Shown piece after piece: positions 1 through 9,885 of a stretch of DNA of 64,000 nt. The notes under the pieces were generated by a model. The model made no database searches, had not been told where the DNA came from, and saw nothing but the letters and a program-made list of their open reading frames with translations. This stretch comes from Brucepastera parasyntrophica (lineage in GTDB: Bacteria; Spirochaetota; Spirochaetia; Treponematales; Treponemataceae). The stretch covers positions 2,288,501 through 2,352,500 of the forward strand of contig NZ_CP084606.1 of the NCBI RefSeq assembly GCF_022376835.1, read 5' to 3'. The number at the start of each line of letters is the position of its first letter. Within the stretch, counting starts at the first letter, position 1. A program made the position numbers and the translations under genes.

Positions 1-737
1 GAGTGTTATCAGGGGATATTTTCCCTTATATAAAGCGAACAGACCGGTCGGTTTCCGATAGGTAAAAGCCATGGGTATTATAGGCATATTATAGCGCTGT
101 GAAAATGTAAAAGCCCCTCTTTTAAACGGCCGTATCGGCTGGAAATAGGGCCAGTTACAGCCTTCCGGAAAAACATGAAACCACTTTCTCTTTCTGTGCA
201 GTTCATCAAAAGCTTCATTGAATTTATTCATTGCATGAAAACCTGAAGGAATAGGGATGCCTCCGACCAGCCGTATCACCCCCCGTCCGGGCCGCCGAGA
301 TTTCCCGGCCAGGCCGGGAAATAGAGCCTGCGGTATTTTACGGCCTGCAGGACACATAAAAAATCCCACCTCAGGACATGGTTTGATACGGTTATCGCCC
401 CATTTTTAAACAGTTTGCGGTTTTTCCGCAAATTTTCCTTACCTTTTATTTTCAGCCCGTACCTCAGAGGGCTGAGAATAAAAACAATGGTAAAAATACC
501 CAGATAAATTACCGCGCTTTTTATTCTGAACCACAAAGATTTATCCAGAAAGGGATAGTTTTCATCAACCTCTACGGGTATATTGTCTTTTGCTGACAGC
601 ATGCGTTCATCGGGATCACTGGGATACTCGATCCCGATATCGGGGACATAGGGGTCTTCGTCTCCGGGTATTTCGCTCTTATCTGAAACCTGAGAATTCA
701 AGATGTGCTTCCTTATATTATCAAAAATAAAAACCAC
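1..737 (-). CDS. plsC: 1-acyl-sn-glycerol-3-phosphate acyltransferase (PlsC-like), 3' end outside window, one frameshift
   Basis: Membrane-bound acyltransferase that would acylate lysophosphatidic acid in phospholipid synthesis. Seen: an acidic N-terminal tail, a hydrophobic segment (IYLGIFTIVFILSPL) and the family motif NHVLRWD (NHx4D). The frame stops after the PDGG residues near 276, but the next frame continues at once with VIRLVGGIPIPSG and later FPEGCNWP, the second acyltransferase block, to the window edge. A run of six C at 279-284 (plus strand) sits at the break; one more base restores one frame, so a missed base is more likely than a dead gene. The start at 737 is GTG; a TTG at 701 with an AAGGAAG ribosome-binding site is a good alternative. 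Divergent from clpP. The C-terminus is missing. Confidence 0.8.
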
Positions 738-918
738 GGGGATTCGGGTCGTATCGCCGGTATTTCGCTCTGAATATTCACAATACCAGCTTGAGGCGAG
801 GGAATCAAGACATTGCTCAGGGGTGCCCTGTACTTATTTTCAGTTTTTTAGTACATTATGTTCACTGAAATATTTTTATTTATAGGATTACAGCCAGACA
901 GTATCAAAGGAGATGTGA

Positions 919-1542
919 ATGCATTCATTATATACAGATGTGATATTCTGGAATGAAGACGACGACGAAAATGAAGAAAACGGCAGGAACAGAGAGCCTG
1001 AGGATATTGTTTCCCGGAAATTTCTTGATACCAGGCAGATACTTCTGTCCGGAGAAATCAACAAGGTCCTTGCTGAAAGGATCGTGCGCCAGCTTCTGGT
1101 GATGGAAGCTGATTCCAGTGACCCGATTAAGATTTTTATAGACAGCCCCGGCGGAGACGCTGACGCCGGTTATGCAATTTTTGATATGATCCGGTTTATA
1201 AATGCGCCGGTGTATACTATCGGTATGGGTCTTGTTGCCAGCGCAGGTTCAATTATTCTGCTTGCTGCTGAACGGGAACGGAGGTTCGGGCTTCCCAACA
1301 GCCATTTTCTTATTCACCAGCCCCTTTCAGGAATAAAGGGTGTTGCTACTGAAATTGAAATACATGCTCTTGAACTGGAAAAAATGCGGACAAAGATAAA
1401 CGAACTTATTTCAAAAGAGACGGGGCAGGGGCTTGAAAAGGTTTCAAAAGACACGGACCGCGATTTCTGGATGAATGCCGCGGAGGCAAAGGATTATGGT
1501 CTTATTTCGGGTATGATAACGACCCGCGGCGATCTCCCGTAG
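919..1542 (+). CDS. clpP: ATP-dependent Clp protease proteolytic subunit
   Basis: Serine peptidase subunit that forms the barrel of the Clp protease and degrades unfolded substrates fed by a ClpA/C/X ATPase in the cytoplasm. 207 residues, normal for the family. The triad is visible by alignment to E. coli ClpP: S108 in GLVASAG, H133 in LIHQP, D182 in DTDRDFW. The ATG has an AGGAG site seven bases upstream. Odd: instead of the usual N-terminal axial-loop sequence there is a very acidic stretch at residues 12-29 (DDDENEE then EPED), which could change pore gating or ATPase partner choice (inference). Single gene, closed by a bidirectional terminator shared with eno. Confidence 0.95.
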   Translation: MHSLYTDVIFWNEDDDENEENGRNREPEDIVSRKFLDTRQILLSGEINKVLAERIVRQLLVMEADSSDPIKIFIDSPGGDADAGYAIFDMIRFINAPVYTIGMGLVASAGSIILLAAERERRFGLPNSHFLIHQPLSGIKGVATEIEIHALELEKMRTKINELISKETGQGLEKVSKDTDRDFWMNAAEAKDYGLISGMITTRGDLP

Positions 1543-1570
1543 ATTCTGTACGTATAATATTTTTTTGCAG

Positions 1571-1610
1571 AAAAAAAGCACCCCGGTTTGCGGGGTGCTT
1601 TTTATTTTTT
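1571..1610. terminator. bidirectional rho-independent terminator between clpP and eno
   Basis: Stem GCACCCCG (1578-1585) with CGGGGTGC (1591-1598), five-base loop, flanked by an A-run on the left and a T-run on the right. It can stop transcription from both convergent genes. Confidence 0.9.
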
Positions 1611-1637
1611 CCGGATATCCGGAATCCCTGTTGAATA

Positions 1638-2936
1638 TTACTTCCTGAACTTAGAGAAGATTTCCTTTCCGCCGTACCGCGCGGTACCCGCCAGTTCTTC
1701 TTCAATGCGGATCAGCTGGTTATACTTTGCGACCCGGTCGCTCCGGCTCATTGATCCTGTTTTTATCTGCCCGGTTTCAAGGGCTACTGCAAGGTCCGCA
1801 ATAAAGGTGTCTTCAGTTTCTCCCGAACGGTGGGAGATAACAGCCGAATAACCCGCTTTCTGGGCCATTCTGACGGCGTCTATGGTTTCGGTGACCGTTC
1901 CGATCTGATTCAGTTTAATCAGAATTGAATTACAGGCTCCCTCTTTAATCCCCCGTTCAAGGCGTTTGGTGTCCGTCACAAAGAAATCGTCCCCGACAAT
2001 TTGTATTTTTGAGCCGAGTTCATTGGTCATGTGAACATAGCCTTCCCAGTCGTTCTGGTCCAGAGGGTCTTCTATGGAAATAATCGGATACTTTGCGATC
2101 CAGCTTTTATACATATTGACCATTTCTTCCGCCCCGAACAGTTTGTCGGGGTTTGATTTCCAGAATTTATATCCTTTTCTGTCGCCGGCGTCATACAATT
2201 CCGAAGCAGCGCAGTCCAGCGCGATCATAACATCGTCGCCTGGTTTGTAGTTTGCCTTTTCAATTGCCTTCATGATAAATTCAAGGGCTTCTTCATTACC
2301 GATGTTAGGGGCAAATCCGCCCTCATCGCCGACCGCGGTTGTATGCCCTGCTGTTTTGAGAATGTCCTTCAGACAGTGAAATATTTCCGCTGTCATCCGG
2401 ATCGCTTCATGCATGGAGCCCGCGCCGACCGGCATTACCATGAATTCCTGGAAATCCACCTTATTGTCTGAATGGCGTCCGCCGTTTATTATGTTCGCCA
2501 TGGGGACCGGCAAAAGAAGTGTGTGGGCCCCGCCGAGATAACGGTACAGGGGAATACCCAGAGAGTCCGCCGCCGCGCGGGCTGTTGCCATGGATACGCC
2601 GAGAATGGCATTTGCACCCAGTTTAGATTTATTCGGGGTACCGTCAAGGGCCAGAAGGGCGTTATCAATTGCGGCCTGGTCCAGCGCGTCTTCTCCGTCG
2701 AGTTCATCCGAAATTACATTATTTACGTTATCAACAGCAGTAAGTACACCCTTGCCCAGATACCGTTTTTTGTCGCCGTCTCTGAGTTCCAGCGCCTCAT
2801 GTTCCCCGGTCGACGCCCCGGAAGGAACCGCGGCCCGTCCCCGGCTGCCATCGTTCAAATATACATCTACTTCTACCGTCGGATTGCCCCTTGAATCAAG
2901 GATTTCCCGTCCGTCAATATACGCAATTGTACTCAT
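1638..2936 (-). CDS. eno: enolase
   Basis: Phosphopyruvate hydratase of glycolysis: 2-phosphoglycerate to phosphoenolpyruvate, cytoplasmic, Mg-dependent. 432 residues, full length. Seen: the N-terminal [14 protein letters not shown] block, [16 protein letters not shown] loop, GDEGGFAPN, the signature [14 protein letters not shown] with the catalytic Lys, and [22 protein letters not shown] site precedes the ATG. Divergent from the UPF0158-GNAT gene; only about 80 bases hold both promoters. Together with pfkA at 26.9 kb this shows a glycolytic lifestyle. Confidence 0.98.
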   Translation of the reverse strand: MSTIAYIDGREILDSRGNPTVEVDVYLNDGSRGRAAVPSGASTGEHEALELRDGDKKRYLGKGVLTAVDNVNNVISDELDGEDALDQAAIDNALLALDGTPNKSKLGANAILGVSMATARAAADSLGIPLYRYLGGAHTLLLPVPMANIINGGRHSDNKVDFQEFMVMPVGAGSMHEAIRMTAEIFHCLKDILKTAGHTTAVGDEGGFAPNIGNEEALEFIMKAIEKANYKPGDDVMIALDCAASELYDAGDRKGYKFWKSNPDKLFGAEEMVNMYKSWIAKYPIISIEDPLDQNDWEGYVHMTNELGSKIQIVGDDFFVTDTKRLERGIKEGACNSILIKLNQIGTVTETIDAVRMAQKAGYSAVISHRSGETEDTFIADLAVALETGQIKTGSMSRSDRVAKYNQLIRIEEELAGTARYGGKEIFSKFRK

Positions 2937-3016
2937 TTTTAACCTCCATAATAAAAAATAGTCCGGTTTTGCTTTTGTCTTTGAATATACAAATAAACTG
3001 TGATAAAATCAAACAT

Positions 3017-3922
3017 ATGCAATTCGATCTGACTCCTGAAATCACCGATGAAATTGTCTTTGCGATGGAAGACCAGTCCGGCGTTTTCCTTTTTGATTCT
3101 GTAGATTTGATATGTATTCTGGCTTCCGAAGTTGCTGTTTCAATGAAGGACGACCGCTATTACGCGATTCCGGAATGGGATTCCGCGCAGGGTTTCAGAA
3201 TAATGGAACGGTTTGTTGCCCGTGCGCATAATCCCGTAATACAGGACAAGCTGCGCTCAGTTCTTGCTTCAGGCCGGGGTGTTTTCCGGAATTTCAAGAA
3301 TATTCTGAGAGAACATCCGGAAATAGAACAGCTGTGGTTCCAGTTCAAAGACGCTGAAATGAAAAATATTGTCCTTGAATGGTATAATACATTATGTGAC
3401 TTCTGGGGAGTTGAAAAACTCGGCCCCGAACCTGAGGAGACGGAGGAAATACTGGTGCAGGATTTTTTGTTCCGGCCGTTCCGGCCTGATGACGCGGCTG
3501 CTCTTTCACGGATGTTTTCTGTTATAAATGCGCAGATCAATAATGATTTTCCGCGGAGCTTAACCGATGCAGTGCTGGAAATTGCCGAGAGGCTTACCAT
3601 GAAAGATGAAGGTTCCGAGAAAATCCTTGTTGCGGAAACCTCGGAAGGTGAAATTATCGCGGCTTCCACATCGGCGCCGATCCCTAAAGAAAGTTCGTCT
3701 TCCGTGCATATTACCTGGCTTGGCGTACTTCCCGAATTCAGGGGACTCGGAATCGGCACAGAGCTTCTCAACAGAACGGTTCATTACTGGGGCGGTATGC
3801 AATATCAGTGGATTATTTTTTCAAATCCGGTAATGCCTGTGTTCTTCCATTCTGTGCTGCGCCGCACCGGCTTCAGTGAAAAAGGATCTCTGCTTGTTTT
3901 GAATCTGTCGCCCCAGGACTGA
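3017..3922 (+). CDS. UPF0158 - GNAT acetyltransferase fusion
   Basis: 301 residues. The N-terminal part (about 1-145) matches the UPF0158 family as I know it: acidic start, IPEWDSAQGFRIMERFVA, ASGRGVFRNFKNIL, LWFQFKDAEMKNIVLEWYN and GPEPEETEE. The C-terminal half is a GNAT fold with the acetyl-CoA loop LPEFRGLGIGTELL. The acceptor is unknown. The frame is open back to 2891 but that would overlap eno; the ATG at 3017 begins exactly at the UPF0158 domain and is preferred. No clear ribosome-binding site. Followed eight bases later by repeat copy A, which probably ends its transcript. Confidence 0.8.
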   Translation: MQFDLTPEITDEIVFAMEDQSGVFLFDSVDLICILASEVAVSMKDDRYYAIPEWDSAQGFRIMERFVARAHNPVIQDKLRSVLASGRGVFRNFKNILREHPEIEQLWFQFKDAEMKNIVLEWYNTLCDFWGVEKLGPEPEETEEILVQDFLFRPFRPDDAAALSRMFSVINAQINNDFPRSLTDAVLEIAERLTMKDEGSEKILVAETSEGEIIAASTSAPIPKESSSSVHITWLGVLPEFRGLGIGTELLNRTVHYWGGMQYQWIIFSNPVMPVFFHSVLRRTGFSEKGSLLVLNLSPQD

Positions 3923-3930
3923 AGTTCCGG

Positions 3931-4090
3931 AATAAAATACTCCGCCGCAGAGCAGCGGAGTATTTTTCTCTCCCGTGGAATTGGATTCGGGTTTAATACC
4001 AAAGCAGAGGGGTATTCGCAGGCCGCGGAAGAGGCTATTACATACCTTACAGAACCAACCGCAGGCTGATTAACCCCTCGCCTCGATTAA
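3931..4090 (+). repeat. dispersed two-hairpin repeat element, copy A (intergenic, terminator-like)
   Basis: Twelve-base perfect stem AAAATACTCCGC (3934-3945) / GCGGAGTATTTT (3955-3966) around the loop CGCAGAGCA, then a block beginning CTCCCGTGGAATTGG and GGGTTTAATACC (3989-4000), a variable middle, and the end block CCCTCGCCTCGA (from about 4075). The same blocks in the same order occur at 29951-30080. The first hairpin plus T-run, right after the GNAT stop codon, would work as a terminator. Confidence 0.8.
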
Positions 4091-4146
4091 ATTCCTGAAA
4101 ATCAATAAAATTGAATTTCTTTCCTAAAATACATATACTACATATT

Positions 4147-6393
4147 ATGGAATATAATGCAATTTTTAAAAAGATACTTTTCGGGATCTTTTTTGCGACC
4201 CTTCTTTTTTCTTTATCCGCGCAGGAAAAAGAACGTCCGAAAATAGCGGTGGTCTTGGCGGGCGGCGGCGCGTGGGGGCTTGCTCATATTGGGGTTTTAA
4301 AGGTTCTCGAAGAAGCCGGTATTCCTATAGATATTGTTGTCGGTACCAGTATGGGGTCCATTGTCGGCGGGCTGTATGCGGCCGGGTTTACATCGGACCA
4401 GATCAGGCAAATCGCCCTGGGCGCTGACTGGACAAATCTTTTCTTTGAAAGTTCCGTTGCCGGGAATACTTCCTTTCTTGAAATCCAGGACAAGAAGCGC
4501 TATGCCTTCGGGATTAATTTTAACCGGGACGGGATTTCCCTGAACAGCGGTATCCTTCCCGGTTACAATCTGCTGCGCTTTTTTGATGCACTCACACTGC
4601 GGATTCCCGCTCCCGCCGATTTTGACTCACTGCCCCGCCGTTTCAGGGCGGTCGCGACTGATCTTGAAACAGGCGAACGGGTTGTTTTTTCCGATGGATT
4701 TATTGCCGACGCAATGCGTTCAAGTATGAGTATTCCGGGTGTTTTTACTCCCTGGTTTATTGATAACCGCTATCTCATTGACGGCGGGGTCGTCGATAAC
4801 CTCCCTATTGACGTGGCAAGAGAAATGGGCGCGGATATCATTATCGCTGTCGATTTGCTGAGTAAAAAACCGCTCAGTGCGAAAGATCTTGAGCGGTCCC
4901 CTGTTTCAACATTGGGCAATATGCTCAATATATTCATCAGAGGAAATGTTACTCCTCAGCTGAAAGACGCCGACATTCTTTTTTCCGTTGATGTGCAGGA
5001 TTTTAGCCAAACTGATTTCCAGAAAGTAACGGGACTTGCCGAAGTAGGTGAAAAGACCGCCCGGGAACAGCTTGGGGAACTGGAGGCCCTGTATCAGTCT
5101 CTTCTGGCATATTCGGAAAATCCGAAAAACGAAATATATGTTTTTCCCGCCAGGCTGCCGCCGCTGAAAACAATAAAAATATACGGCGCAAGTGAAAGTG
5201 ACCGCAAGACAATATATTCTATTTTTGCTCCGCTTGCCGGACAGGTCCCTGACACAGTAATAATTCAAGCAATTTTCACGCAGCTGGACAAAACAGGCCG
5301 GTACAGATCCGTACGGGTTTATCGCAATTCGGAGGAGGAAGGATACCCGCTTATTGTCCGGCTGGAAAGAAAAATCCATGAAAAACACGCGATCAGAGTC
5401 AGCTTTCTGTATGAAACCACTTTTGCATCATCAATAACGGGAAATGTGGATTTTATTCCCGGGGTCGTATTGTACGGCCTGACGAATACGGACTCCCAGC
5501 TGATTGCCGATGTCGAAGTTCTTGATTCGCCGGGCATCAATCTGCGTTTTATTCAGCCTATTGGGCGGAAATTTTATATCAGTCCTTTTTTCACCTACAG
5601 CCAGGAATTCATCACACGTCTGACCGGCCGGTCTGTCGGGTATCAATACCAGACAATTTCGCTGAATACCGGCGTTGATCTTGCCTTTAACCCCGTTCCG
5701 GTAATAGAGTTCCGGGCAGGATGGAATTTCCGCTATATAATAGCCCAGGAAATGCCGGGTTTGCCCGAGGAAGGCAGCTATAAAAACAATCTGAATATTT
5801 TTACGGCAGGCTTCTCGATTGACAGGACCGACGCGGCTATTTTCCCGACAAAAGGAATTTCAATGTCCGCGGATTATCTGATTTCACTGGAAACAAAGAC
5901 GGTTGGCCATTTTTTTAATACGCTGAACACAAAGGGCGTAGCTGTTCTGCCGATAGGTACGCCCTTTTCACTTTCCCTGATGTGGAAAGGAGGCACCGAT
6001 TTCAGCGAAAGATTCGGTAATGTTCTCGCCGCTCCGGTTTTTTATAAACCCGATTTGTCTGACCGCCGTTTATTTCCCGGACCGCTTAAAATAACCGAGC
6101 AGATAGGCAGTCACGTTGCCGGCCTCGGGGTCGAAGTGAAATTCAAGCCTAACTGGAGCGACAAAGGATTTACACTGCCGGTATTCATTTTGATTCAGGG
6201 GGCCGTCGGCGCCGTAATACAGAGCATCACGGATATTGATGTTAAAGAGACATTTCACTGGAATGTTTCGGTTGGAGGCGGAATCAGGGTCAGCAGCGCT
6301 TTTGGCCTGGCCCTTCGCGCCGGCGTCCATGTGAGCATTGAAAAGGACATTATGCCTTTTGTCGCCTTTGATTTGGGAGCTATCAGCTATTGA
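4147..6393 (+). CDS. patatin-like phospholipase with BamA-type outer-membrane barrel
   Basis: About 748 residues: Sec signal peptide (FGIFFATLLFSLSAQ), patatin domain, POTRA-like linker and a D15/bacterial surface antigen barrel ending in an aromatic-rich strand. Patatin residues seen: oxyanion loop GGGAWG, nucleophile S68 in GTSMG and D212 in IDGG, the Ser-Asp dyad. This is the layout of PlpD-type (type Vd) proteins, in which the barrel anchors or exports a lipase (family knowledge). Substrate unknown. The longer frame begins at a TTG (4111) and would add 12 residues before the signal peptide; the ATG at 4147 gives a normal signal peptide and is chosen. No good ribosome-binding site at either. 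Confidence 0.88.
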   Translation: MEYNAIFKKILFGIFFATLLFSLSAQEKERPKIAVVLAGGGAWGLAHIGVLKVLEEAGIPIDIVVGTSMGSIVGGLYAAGFTSDQIRQIALGADWTNLFFESSVAGNTSFLEIQDKKRYAFGINFNRDGISLNSGILPGYNLLRFFDALTLRIPAPADFDSLPRRFRAVATDLETGERVVFSDGFIADAMRSSMSIPGVFTPWFIDNRYLIDGGVVDNLPIDVAREMGADIIIAVDLLSKKPLSAKDLERSPVSTLGNMLNIFIRGNVTPQLKDADILFSVDVQDFSQTDFQKVTGLAEVGEKTAREQLGELEALYQSLLAYSENPKNEIYVFPARLPPLKTIKIYGASESDRKTIYSIFAPLAGQVPDTVIIQAIFTQLDKTGRYRSVRVYRNSEEEGYPLIVRLERKIHEKHAIRVSFLYETTFASSITGNVDFIPGVVLYGLTNTDSQLIADVEVLDSPGINLRFIQPIGRKFYISPFFTYSQEFITRLTGRSVGYQYQTISLNTGVDLAFNPVPVIEFRAGWNFRYIIAQEMPGLPEEGSYKNNLNIFTAGFSIDRTDAAIFPTKGISMSADYLISLETKTVGHFFNTLNTKGVAVLPIGTPFSLSLMWKGGTDFSERFGNVLAAPVFYKPDLSDRRLFPGPLKITEQIGSHVAGLGVEVKFKPNWSDKGFTLPVFILIQGAVGAVIQSITDIDVKETFHWNVSVGGGIRVSSAFGLALRAGVHVSIEKDIMPFVAFDLGAISY

Positions 6394-6509
6394 TTATCCG
6401 GGACATGGTTTTTCCAAATGGAAAATCTTGCGGAATCCCGGCTGTTGATATAATATAATACTATTATGATGCGTTTTTTCCGGATATATCTTCTGCGTAT
6501 AAAATCTGC

Positions 6510-6544
6510 AAAACCGGAAAATGCTTTTTTTGCCGGTTTTTTTC
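6510..6544 (+). terminator. probable terminator upstream of the TIGR03546 gene
   Basis: AAAACCGG (6510-6517) pairs with CCGGTTTT (6533-6540) and is followed by more T. It lies between the phospholipase gene and the next operon. Confidence 0.5.
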
Positions 6545-6583
6545 CGGCAAGACCAATCCCTTGTCTGCTGACAGGAGAAATAT

Positions 6584-7072
6584 ATGTTTAAATATATCAA
6601 ATTATTTTTCAGATCTTTGAATGCCAATGCACATCCCGGCGACATAGCCCACGCTGTCGCGCTGGGTTTTCTTCTGGCGCTCGTTCCGAAAGGGAATCTT
6701 CTGTGGATATTCCTCTTTTGTCTGGTTTTATTTATCAGGGTTAATAAGGGAGCTTTTTTTATATCGCTGATACTCCTCAGTTTTATTGTTCCCCTCGCAG
6801 ATTCTCTGCTGGACAGTATCGGATACGCGGTCCTGTCATTTGGCCCGATGCAGCCGGCTTATACCGTTTTATACCAGACGCCCTTTGTTGCCTTTACCGG
6901 GTTTAATAATACCATAGTCGCAGGGGCTTTTGTGACAGGAGTTGTCCTGTATATACCTCTGTACTTCGGCGTTAAAGCATTAATTGTGCAATACAGGAAG
7001 GTGCTTCAGCCGAAAATCTCCCAGAGTAAATTTGTCAAGTTTTTTTCCAGCTTCCCATTATCAAGCAAATAG
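6584..7072 (+). CDS. TIGR03546 family membrane protein
   Basis: 162 residues with at least four hydrophobic segments (GFLLALVPKGNLLWIFLFCLVLF, SLILLSFIVPLADSLL, the segment near residue 110 and GVVLYIPLYFGVKALIV). Early motif HPGDIAHAVALGFLLALVPKGN resembles the DUF2062-like TIGR03546 family, known to occur as a two-gene pair with TIGR03545 in bacteria with outer membranes. Function unknown. AGGAG precedes the ATG; the TIGR03545 gene follows after 30 bases, so they are almost surely one operon. Confidence 0.8.
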   Translation: MFKYIKLFFRSLNANAHPGDIAHAVALGFLLALVPKGNLLWIFLFCLVLFIRVNKGAFFISLILLSFIVPLADSLLDSIGYAVLSFGPMQPAYTVLYQTPFVAFTGFNNTIVAGAFVTGVVLYIPLYFGVKALIVQYRKVLQPKISQSKFVKFFSSFPLSSK

Positions 7073-7102
7073 TAAATGCCGGCGATATAAAGAGAGGTTA
7101 AA

Positions 7103-9397
7103 ATGAGTACAGATAAAGAAGAAAAAAAGAAACTGCAAAAACCTCAAAAAAAAGAAAAAAAGCCGGTTAAGGTGAAAGTCCCCGGTATCTTTAAAAAGAA
7201 ATATTCGGAAAAACAGTTTCATAAAAAGATCCTGAAAAAGCTGTATGTCCCGGCGGACAAGGAATTCATAGAGAAAATTTTTGTACTTGAAACCGATGAA
7301 AAGAAAAACAAGCAGTTTTATCATGTTGATAAAACCATGATCACTTCAAAAGACGAGGTAAGGAAACTCTCGAAAATAGCCAAGGACATTAAACGCCAGA
7401 AAGGGCGGATAAATATTATGGCTATTGCTGCGGCCCTTATCTGTGTCCTTGCTGTATGTCTTGTTCTGACGGTTTTCAGAAATGTTATTGCGCGCAGTGT
7501 CATAACCGGCGCGATGGAAAGTATATTTAACGCCCGCTGTGAAATAAAGAACCTGGATTTCGATATTCTGAATACAAAGTTTACAATGGAGGGCGTTGCA
7601 GTCGCGGATAAAAACCAGCCAATGAAAAATCTTTTTGAAGTCGGACGGTTTGAACTGTATTTTAATCTGCTTGCGCTTACGAGAGGGCAGCTCGTTTCCG
7701 AAAATCTTGAATTAACCGGTGTGACCTGGAATACCGATCGCACAAAGTCCGGGGCTCTTCCTCCGAGAGAACAGAAGAAAAATGAAGAAAAACAGAAAAA
7801 GGAAAATCCCGAACCAAACCCGATTATGCTTGCCATACAGAATGAACTTGATAATGTAAAATCGGCAGTATCGGTAAGCGCGGGCCTTGATGCGATAAAG
7901 GAACAGTTTGATCCCATGGCATATATTGAAAAAGAAAAAGACGCCATGCTGTCGCCTGATGTTATTATCAAAATAACCGATACCGTTCCCGAACTGACGG
8001 AAAAATGGCAGGACCGCCAGAAGGATATTCAGGCGCAGGTAAATGAGGCCATTGCCCAGGGACAGGCCGTTTCTTCATTAAAGCTTGATTCAATCTCTAC
8101 TGTTGAAGAGGCACAGGAAGCGCTGAAAACCATCCAGTCCGCCTCAACCACTATTAAAGACTCAATTAATCTGGCGCAGCAGCTGACTAAGGATATAGAC
8201 TCGGACGCGAAACTGGTCACCTCTCTTTCAAAAGAAGCCGAGGCTGCTTTAAAAGCGGACACCGCGAGATTAACCAATGTAGTCAATTCCGTTAAATCAA
8301 TAAATCTGGAAACCGGTAAAAACCTGATTTCCGATATTGCTTCAACCTTTGTAATGAGTACGCTGGGGAATTACTATCCTTATCTGGAGCAGGGCCTTGC
8401 TATTCTGAGTGAAGTAAAAAACAGCATGCAAAAAGATGAAACCGCGAAGGAAACAAAAGAAAAAAAACAATCCCTGAAAAAGAGGGCAAATGCTCTGGAG
8501 CGGCTTCCCGGCCGGACCTTTACATACGGCAGGCTTGTATTCCCGAATGTTCATCTGAAAAACATAGAGCTTTCCATTATTAATGCGAAATCCGGAATCA
8601 GCGGAGGCGGCTTGCTGCAGAACGTAACCAGTGACGCTGATCTTGTTAATAAGCCGATATCGGCTCTGGTCAATGTGGCCGGCGGCGGAAAAGTGCTGGA
8701 TCTTTCCGGACAGGTTGACCTCAGGACAAACGCAGCGGAGCCGGTCGATGCTTCTTTTGACTTTTCCGGTTACCCTGTCAATCTTTCTTCTTCAGGACAG
8801 GTCGGGGTCCCTTCTGTTGCCGGTATCCTTCAGGCGGACGGAAAGGCTGTTTATGCTTCGGGAGGAACTATTTCCATCCATTCCGGCGTGGATATAATGA
8901 GCGCAAAGGTTCAGGTCGAACCCTTTGATCCTGCGTTTTTATCCGAGATATACCAGAATGTCCTTGGCGCTATTAAAAACATAGATATGGACCTTGATGT
9001 TACCATAAACACTTCGGGTTCCTTCAAACTGAAAATAAGCAGCGGGCTGGATAATGTAATAGCGCAGTCCATTCAGGCTGAACTCAACAGGCAGATTGAT
9101 AAGGTCCGCCAGGAAATCACAAAAGAAATAAATGCGTATATTGAAGAACAGAAAGCCGCCTATTCTTCGGAAATCGACCAGTTTAATCAGCTTGTTTCCG
9201 GAGCAAAGGAATCTCTCGCGAGTCTGCAGCAGCTTGATTCCAAACTGAAATCCGAGCAGGACCAGATCAACGACAGGATAAAACAAATGGTTGAAGAAAA
9301 AACGGCTGTGTATACGGACGCCGCAAAAGAAGCCGCTGCTGAAGCGGCGGAACAGGCCGGAAAGAAAGCTGCGGATGCCCTGAAGAAACTGTTTTAA
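7103..9397 (+). CDS. TIGR03545 family protein
   Basis: 764 residues. A very lysine-rich N-terminus (residues 5-48) is cytoplasmic, one transmembrane helix lies at about 104-125 (IMAIAAALICVLAVCLVLTVF), and the rest is extracytoplasmic with long coiled-coil stretches (about 210-400 and 690-760) and an AsmA-like beta-rich middle (INAKSGISGGGLLQNVTSDADL). It is the partner of the preceding TIGR03546 gene. The AsmA-like features suggest a role in envelope lipid or outer-membrane homeostasis, which is inference. Ribosome-binding site GAGAGG. Confidence 0.8.
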   Translation: MSTDKEEKKKLQKPQKKEKKPVKVKVPGIFKKKYSEKQFHKKILKKLYVPADKEFIEKIFVLETDEKKNKQFYHVDKTMITSKDEVRKLSKIAKDIKRQKGRINIMAIAAALICVLAVCLVLTVFRNVIARSVITGAMESIFNARCEIKNLDFDILNTKFTMEGVAVADKNQPMKNLFEVGRFELYFNLLALTRGQLVSENLELTGVTWNTDRTKSGALPPREQKKNEEKQKKENPEPNPIMLAIQNELDNVKSAVSVSAGLDAIKEQFDPMAYIEKEKDAMLSPDVIIKITDTVPELTEKWQDRQKDIQAQVNEAIAQGQAVSSLKLDSISTVEEAQEALKTIQSASTTIKDSINLAQQLTKDIDSDAKLVTSLSKEAEAALKADTARLTNVVNSVKSINLETGKNLISDIASTFVMSTLGNYYPYLEQGLAILSEVKNSMQKDETAKETKEKKQSLKKRANALERLPGRTFTYGRLVFPNVHLKNIELSIINAKSGISGGGLLQNVTSDADLVNKPISALVNVAGGGKVLDLSGQVDLRTNAAEPVDASFDFSGYPVNLSSSGQVGVPSVAGILQADGKAVYASGGTISIHSGVDIMSAKVQVEPFDPAFLSEIYQNVLGAIKNIDMDLDVTINTSGSFKLKISSGLDNVIAQSIQAELNRQIDKVRQEITKEINAYIEEQKAAYSSEIDQFNQLVSGAKESLASLQQLDSKLKSEQDQINDRIKQMVEEKTAVYTDAAKEAAAEAAEQAGKKAADALKKLF

Positions 9398-9525
9398 CTG
9401 ATAATATTGTTGTATATCCCGCCCCAGGATAACCGGAGTTCTTCATCCTCCAAAGACACGGACTTCCGCTGATGCAGTATACAATGTGCCGTAAAAAATG
9501 GCGCTATGAAAATTATGGAGGAAAC

Positions 9526-9885
9526 ATGAAATTATCAGTTACAGCCTATGTAAAAGGAAGCAAGGAAGCTGTCAGATTTTATACAGCCGCATTTGAAGCT
9601 GAACTTGGATATAATCATCCAAACGATGATGATACCTATATGCATACTGAAATAGTCAAGGATAATCAGGTAATTCTTGCGGTAAGCGAAAACGGACAGC
9701 AGCTGAATGCAGGAGATACTATGCAATTTGGCTTAAACCTCGGGAATGAAGAATCTGTCAGAAAAGCCTATGATGTTTTATCCGAAAATGCAAAGATTTT
9801 ATTTCCGATAGGAACTTCTTTTTATAACGAGCTGATGTTCGATCTTGTTGATAAATACGGTATCAGATGGTGTATAGCTGTCTGA
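9526..9885 (+). CDS. VOC (glyoxalase/bleomycin resistance) superfamily protein, PhnB-like
   Basis: 119 residues with the VOC pattern VTAYVKGSKEAVRFYTAAF at the start and LMFDLVDKYGIRWCI at the end. The ligand cannot be told. An upstream ATG in frame exists at 9472, but GGAGG at 9517-9521 fits the ATG at 9526 and the family start. Monocistronic. Confidence 0.8.
   Translation: MKLSVTAYVKGSKEAVRFYTAAFEAELGYNHPNDDDTYMHTEIVKDNQVILAVSENGQQLNAGDTMQFGLNLGNEESVRKAYDVLSENAKILFPIGTSFYNELMFDLVDKYGIRWCIAV

Noticed and set aside
2891..3016. Longer N-terminus for the UPF0158-GNAT gene
   Set aside because: It would overlap the eno start and its ribosome-binding site, and UPF0158 begins at the ATG at 3017.
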